Positions 5,678-8,238 of a stretch of DNA of 8,238 bases are shown here, one piece after another. The stretch's first letter is position 1, and every line of letters begins with the position of its first letter. Under the pieces are notes generated by a model. That model was not told the DNA's origin. It saw only the letters and a program-made list of their open reading frames with translations, and made no database searches. The position numbers and the translations under genes are program-made. This DNA is from CALMEC01 sp031372145 (GTDB lineage Bacteria; Actinomycetota; Thermoleophilia; Miltoncostaeales; Miltoncostaeaceae). The DNA is taken from the NCBI GenBank assembly GCA_031372145.1, contig JANMKR010000226.1, positions 1-8,238 on the forward strand. Reading direction: 5' to 3'.

Positions 5678-6067
5678 GTGGACGCTGAGTGCGCCACGGA
5701 CAATTCCGCCGCCACCGAGTGTCCAGTACTCGCGACCGCGCGGATCGTGTCCGGAAAGTGGACGTTGCTGGTTCTCCGCGACCTGGCGGTGGGGCCGTGC
5801 AGGTTCACCCAGCTCGAGCGGTCCCTCTGCGGCATCAGCCCGCGGACGTTGTCGCAGCGGTTGCGCGTGCTCGAGGACGAGGGTGTGATCGCGCGCGAGG
5901 TCTATCCGGAGTCGCCACCACGTGTGGAATACCGGCTGACGTCGAAGGGGCGTGATCTGGCGCCGATCGTCGAGGCCATGCGTCTGTACGGCGAGCAATG
6001 GCTTGCGGCAGACTGTGTGCACAGCACCGCGGTTCGGGTCCCGGCCGCCGTGGCAGACGCGCACTGA
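5678..6067 (+). CDS. HxlR-family winged-helix regulator
   Basis: With the GTG at 5678 the protein is 129 aa, normal for HxlR/YodB regulators. It opens with the family signature: Cys15 in ECPVLATARIVSGKW, then GKWTLLVLRDLAVGPCRFTQLER (26-48). The recognition helix segment ISPRTLSQRLRVLEDEGVI (53-71) and the wing (EVYPESPPRVEYRLTSKGRDL, 74-94) follow. HxlR proteins are dimeric DNA-binding regulators that respond to electrophiles, aldehydes or redox signals. Cys15 corresponds to the reactive cysteine of YodB-type members, and Cys41, Cys51 and Cys113 are also present, so redox sensing is plausible. An earlier in-frame GTG at 5582 would overlap pilT and add a low-complexity Arg/Ser extension, so it is rejected. 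Its stop overlaps the ribosome site of the next gene, implying a joint transcript. Targets are unknown. Confidence 0.92.
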   Translation: MDAECATDNSAATECPVLATARIVSGKWTLLVLRDLAVGPCRFTQLERSLCGISPRTLSQRLRVLEDEGVIAREVYPESPPRVEYRLTSKGRDLAPIVEAMRLYGEQWLAADCVHSTAVRVPAAVADAH

Positions 6068-6079
6068 GGAGCAATCCGG

Positions 6080-6298
6080 ATGGACATCAAGAATCTCGTT
6101 GACAAGGCCAAGGACTTCGTCGAGGAGCACGAGGACGAACTCAAGAAGCGTGGTGCGGGCCTCAAAGACGACCTGGCGGAGCTCAAGGACATCGCGCAGG
6201 GCGACGGCAGCCTGATCGACAAGGCGCAGGCCGCGGTTGAGGCGGTCAAGGACCCCGGCGCGCCGGGCGAGGATGCTCGGGCCGCTCCGGCCGAGTAG
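6080..6298 (+). CDS. Small hydrophilic helical protein, possibly Rv0909/MT0933 antitoxin-like
   Basis: This is a 72-aa, Lys/Asp/Glu/Ala-rich, almost wholly helical protein without cysteine, followed by an unstructured Pro/Ala/Glu tail (58-72). A strong ribosome site (GAGGAG at 6066-6071) lies 8 nt before ATG 6080 and overlaps the HxlR stop, so translation is probably high and coupled. The pattern of repeated amphipathic segments (VDKAKDFVEEHEDEL, then LIDKAQAAVEAVKD) resembles the small actinobacterial proteins annotated as Rv0909/MT0933-type antitoxins, and also stress-related CsbD/LEA-like proteins. No toxin gene is adjacent, since the neighbour is a secreted peptidase, so the antitoxin label would rest on family resemblance only. 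The gene itself is well supported; its role is open. Confidence 0.75.
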   Translation: MDIKNLVDKAKDFVEEHEDELKKRGAGLKDDLAELKDIAQGDGSLIDKAQAAVEAVKDPGAPGEDARAAPAE

Positions 6299-7004
6299 TC
6301 ACACGTCGCGTTTGCTGCTGACGGCACTCGCTGCCGTCTCGCTCGCTGCGACCGCGCAGGCGAGCACCACCGAGATCATCGGCCGCTCCGTCCAGGGGCG
6401 GCCGATTCTCGTTCACCGGGTCGGGGATCCAACCGCCCCGGTGAACGTGCTGGTGGTGGGATGCATCCACGGCGACGAGTGCGCGGGGTTGCCGATCATC
6501 GACCGGTTGCGCCGCTCGGCCCCGATCCCCGGCGTCGAGTTGTGGTTGGTGCCGAGCGTCAATCCCGACGGACGGCGTGCGCACTCCCGCGGCAACGCGC
6601 ACGGGGTCGACTTGAACCGCAACTTCTCCGTCGGGTGGCGGCGCATCCCGCGGTCGAGTCGCTACCACTCAGGGCCACGGCCGTTCTCGGAGCCGGAATC
6701 CAGGGTCGTCAGGGAGCTCGTCACACAGATCAGACCGAGCCTTTCGATCTGGTTCCACCAACCGGAACGCAACGTCCGTGACGCGGATCGGTCACCGCAG
6801 GCACGCCGCTATGCCGGATTGGTGGGGCTCCCATTCCTGGCGCTGGCCACGCCACCCGGCACCGCCACGGCATGGACCAAGGCGAACGTCTCTGGCGCGC
6901 AGGCGTTCGTCGTGGAGCTGGCCGGTGGGGCGACGCTCGCCGCGACGCTGGTCCGCCGGCATGTCCACGCGGTGCGCGTCCTGGCGGCCTCAGAGTCACA
7001 TTGA
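6273..7004 (+). CDS. Secreted M14-family zinc carboxypeptidase
   Basis: Counted from ATG 6273 the product is 243 aa. A signal peptide is visible: Arg13, a hydrophobic core (14-28) and a likely cleavage after AQA (28-30). The mature part has the M14 active site complete: zinc ligands His66 and Glu69 (CIHGDECAG), NPDG (97-100), substrate-binding Asn115-Arg116 in DLNRNF (113-118), third ligand His162 (WFHQ), and catalytic Glu215 (VVELAGG). The family removes C-terminal residues from peptides; short bacterial forms like this include murein-peptide amidases that trim cell-wall peptides, which is a reasonable but unproven role. The gene overlaps the preceding one by 26 bp and has GAGG directly against the ATG, an awkward spacing. 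The in-frame TTG at 6237 is a less likely start. It ends the + strand HxlR cluster. Confidence 0.92.
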   Translation: MLGPLRPSSHTSRLLLTALAAVSLAATAQASTTEIIGRSVQGRPILVHRVGDPTAPVNVLVVGCIHGDECAGLPIIDRLRRSAPIPGVELWLVPSVNPDGRRAHSRGNAHGVDLNRNFSVGWRRIPRSSRYHSGPRPFSEPESRVVRELVTQIRPSLSIWFHQPERNVRDADRSPQARRYAGLVGLPFLALATPPGTATAWTKANVSGAQAFVVELAGGATLAATLVRRHVHAVRVLAASESH

Positions 7005-7007
7005 GGG

Positions 7008-7026
7008 CCCTCCATACCGTGGAGGG
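7008..7026 (+). terminator. Weak hairpin after the carboxypeptidase gene
   Basis: CCCTCC (7008-7013) pairs with GGAGGG (7021-7026) around a 7-nt loop, just after the stop codon. No T-tract follows, so it may act only as a 3'-end stabiliser or a factor-assisted terminator. Confidence 0.35.
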
Positions 7027-7093
7027 AAGGGTCACGTCGCTCCGCGGGATCGCTGATGAGCAAAGGTTTCTGAAGAGATCCGTGTCTGACACC

Positions 7094-7141
7094 AAAATGG
7101 ACGAGGGCGCCGTGCGAAACGCACGGCGCAACTTCCATTTT
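7094..7141. repeat. Long two-part stem-loop
   Basis: The inner stem GCGCCGTGCG (7107-7116) pairs perfectly with 7120-7129 around an AAA triloop. The outer stem AAAATGGA (7094-7101) pairs with TCCATTTT (7134-7141), leaving a 5/4-nt internal loop. On the + strand it ends in a T-run, so it could also terminate transcription. Confidence 0.8.
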
Positions 7142-7153
7142 TCGCCCAGCGGG

Positions 7154-7174
7154 GTGGGCGTTTGCAACGCCCAC
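7154..7174. repeat. Perfect 9-bp triloop hairpin
   Basis: GTGGGCGTT (7154-7162) pairs with AACGCCCAC (7166-7174) around TGC. It follows the preceding stem-loop by 12 bp and precedes the partial CTGACACCAA copy. Confidence 0.8.
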
Positions 7175-7358
7175 GCAACTGACACCAAGATCGGGGGCAA
7201 ACCGTCCGGGCGGCAGGGGATTGCGCGTCTGGCCCGGTTGAACCGCCGCATCATGTGCGTCGTTTGGGCACGTTCGTGCGGATGGCAGCCATGCGGGTCG
7301 TGCCGTGACCCGGCTTTGTGACAGGCAACGACCGTCAGTGACGACCCTTCCCTCCACC

Positions 7359-7416
7359 CCGCAAACCGTTTTGCGGAAAGGGGTCCCGGGAAAACTGGTG
7401 TCAGACACGGTTTTCC
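7359..7416. repeat. Two adjacent hairpins at the right end of the element
   Basis: CCGCAAA (7359-7365) pairs with TTTGCGG (7370-7376). GGAAAAC (7389-7395) pairs with GTTTTCC (7410-7416) and encloses the right GTGTC-A-GACAC palindrome, giving a stem that could extend through the palindrome. On the minus strand this lies downstream of the methyltransferase gene and could help end its transcript. Confidence 0.65.
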
Positions 7417-7484
7417 GAACCTTAACGTGATTGTGTGCCGTGTCGTCGGGCTCGGCTCAACGTGCCCGCGACGCGTCTGCCTGC

Positions 7485-8238
7485 TTAGCCGGGGCGGCGG
7501 GAGCGGAGGAAGCGAAGGGGGAAGTACAGGTTGTGCGGCAGGCGGCGGCTCATGGTCTCGCGGAGCTCGGCTTGGCCGTCCTCGTCCAACAGGTACGCCA
7601 TGTGCGTGCGGCCGAGGATCGCCCACATCTTGTCCGGGTCGTCCATGTTGGCCGCCAGCTGCACGTCGCGCTCCTCCGGCTTGAGCAAGCCCGACTCCGC
7701 GAACGCCAGCATGTCATCCGGGTCCTGCGGGATGCTCGCCCGCGTCGCGCGGCCGACGAGGGTCGCCGGCACCCGCCTGGCGATGACCGCGATCATGGCG
7801 GCGACAAACGCCGAATCCACCGGTCGCAAACGATCGAACGCGCTGACGCTCGCAACGAAGCGACCACCCGGCCGGAGCACCCGGTACACCTCGGAGAGTG
7901 CTGCCGGCAGGTTCTGGACCTCCTCCAACATCATGCTGGCGACCACGCAGTCGAAGCTCTTGTCGGGGATCTCCACCATGCGCTCGGCCGAGGCGTGAAT
8001 GAACGCCACCGGGGCGTCCTGGGGTGCACGTTCACGCGCGACCTCGAGGACCCGCCGGCACGAATCGAGTCCCACGACCATTCCGGAGTCTCCGACGATC
8101 GCCGCCGCTGCACGGCCTGCTCCACCTGAGCCGCACCCCAGATCCAACACGCGTTCGCCTGCGACGAGGGCCGCCCAACCCACGAGGCTGGAATACAGAT
8201 GGACACCGCTGTTGCCCTGCAGCGTGGCGACGCTGTCT
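7485..8238 (-). CDS. Class I SAM-dependent methyltransferase (5' end outside window)
   Basis: The frame is open to the right edge, giving 250 visible residues ending in TAA at 7485-7487. The GTG at 8183 is internal, because the upstream codons (8184-8237) read a family-like stretch ending in YSSLVGWAALVAGE. The Rossmann fold shows motif I, VLDLGCGSGGAG (30-41 from the edge), an acidic end of strand 2 in VVGLD, motif IV-like DKSFDCVVASMMLEEV, and the post-motif VLRPGGRFVA. This is the Methyltransf_11/UbiE-like pattern for small-molecule methylation. The C-terminal part (about 140-250) is family-variable and gives no substrate clue. The only downstream neighbour is the non-coding element, so operon partners would lie to the right of the window. 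Confidence 0.9.
   Translation of the reverse strand, partial: DSVATLQGNSGVHLYSSLVGWAALVAGERVLDLGCGSGGAGRAAAAIVGDSGMVVGLDSCRRVLEVARERAPQDAPVAFIHASAERMVEIPDKSFDCVVASMMLEEVQNLPAALSEVYRVLRPGGRFVASVSAFDRLRPVDSAFVAAMIAVIARRVPATLVGRATRASIPQDPDDMLAFAESGLLKPEERDVQLAANMDDPDKMWAILGRTHMAYLLDEDGQAELRETMSRRLPHNLYFPLRFLRSRRPG

Larger units (their letters stand above)
7019..7357. repeat. 15-bp inverted repeat pair A
   Basis: GTGGAGGGAAGGGTC at 7019-7033 is repeated in perfect inverted orientation at 7343-7357, 309 bp apart. The left copy overlaps the hairpin after the carboxypeptidase gene. The pair interleaves with pair B (7080-7094 and 7396-7410) rather than nesting with it. Confidence 0.8.
7080..7410. 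mobile_element. Non-coding, hairpin-rich element bounded by GTGTC-T-GACAC inverted repeats
   Basis: CCGTGTCTGACACCA (7080-7094) is perfectly inverted at 7396-7410. Each copy contains the near-palindrome GTGTC-T/A-GACAC, and a partial copy, CTGACACCAAGAT, lies at 7179-7191. Between them are several perfect stem-loops and no coding frame with family features. The whole sits between convergent gene ends (7004 and 7485), a typical safe insertion site. No target-site duplication is evident. The motif type recalls the repeats that accompany REP-associated (Y1/IS200-like) tyrosine transposases, so a non-autonomous REP-like or MITE-like element is the best reading. This is inference; no transposase is present here. 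Confidence 0.5.

Noticed and set aside
6080..7004. Toxin-antitoxin module
   Set aside because: The adjacent gene is a signal-peptide-bearing M14 peptidase, and no RNase, kinase or membrane toxin is found.
6872..7321. 149-residue + strand frame extending into the gene-free stretch
   Set aside because: It starts inside the carboxypeptidase gene in another frame, and its latter half translates the hairpins. No ribosome site or motif is present.
7080..7410. CRISPR array or attC/integron site
   Set aside because: There is no regular direct-repeat spacing; the repeats are inverted and only two to three in number. No cas or integrase gene is nearby.
6730..7626. 298-residue minus-strand frame crossing the hairpin element
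   Set aside because: It overlaps the carboxypeptidase and methyltransferase genes and runs through inverted repeats. The composition is not protein-like.

Overview
The window is GC-rich, strongly biased coding DNA from a bacterium that is most likely an actinomycetote. A deep lineage such as Thermoleophilia or Acidimicrobiia would fit. The reasons are the high GC3, the RpoD-type sigma factor, the HxlR and MarR regulators, an Rv0909-like small protein, an actinobacterial-type SOS box, and several start codons placed 6-8 nt after a -10-like hexamer, as in leaderless mRNAs. The taxon is inferred, because no phylogenetic marker could be compared.

Layout, left to right. (1) The 3' end of an unrecognised + strand gene (2-205), then a hairpin terminator. 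(2) A minus-strand block: a marR-type regulator (1280-1768), a 65-aa one-helix membrane protein (1086-1283) and a MOSC-domain protein (389-1099), overlapping like an operon. It is followed by a tRNA gene (280-353) with an initiator-like body but a CCT anticodon. (3) Divergent from marR, a SnoaL/NTF2-like gene (1818-2233) broken by one apparent single-base deletion. The shared promoter carries a direct repeat spaced 21 bp. (4) A minus-strand RpoD-family sigma factor (2347-3429) with a clear promoter, a LexA/SOS-box-like palindrome next to its -10, and a strong terminator. (5) A membrane-anchored TPR-like protein (3689-4357, minus), divergent from a pilT retraction ATPase (4501-5625, plus). (6) A + strand cluster: HxlR regulator (5678-6067), a 72-aa hydrophilic helical protein (6080-6298) and a secreted M14 carboxypeptidase (6273-7004). 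(7) A 480-bp gene-free stretch between convergent genes (7005-7484), dense in hairpins and inverted repeats around GTGTC-T-GACAC palindromes; it looks like a non-autonomous mobile or REP-like element. (8) A class I SAM-dependent methyltransferase (7485 to the right edge, minus), truncated by the window.

Most genes are ordinary housekeeping or regulatory ones. The MarR protein probably controls its own operon and the divergent SnoaL-like gene. PilT may power pilus retraction, but no other pilus gene is in view. The most unusual signals are the initiator-like tRNA with anticodon CCT, the SOS-box-like site at the sigma-factor promoter, and the hairpin-rich element at the right. I found no CRISPR array, defence system or complete transposase.
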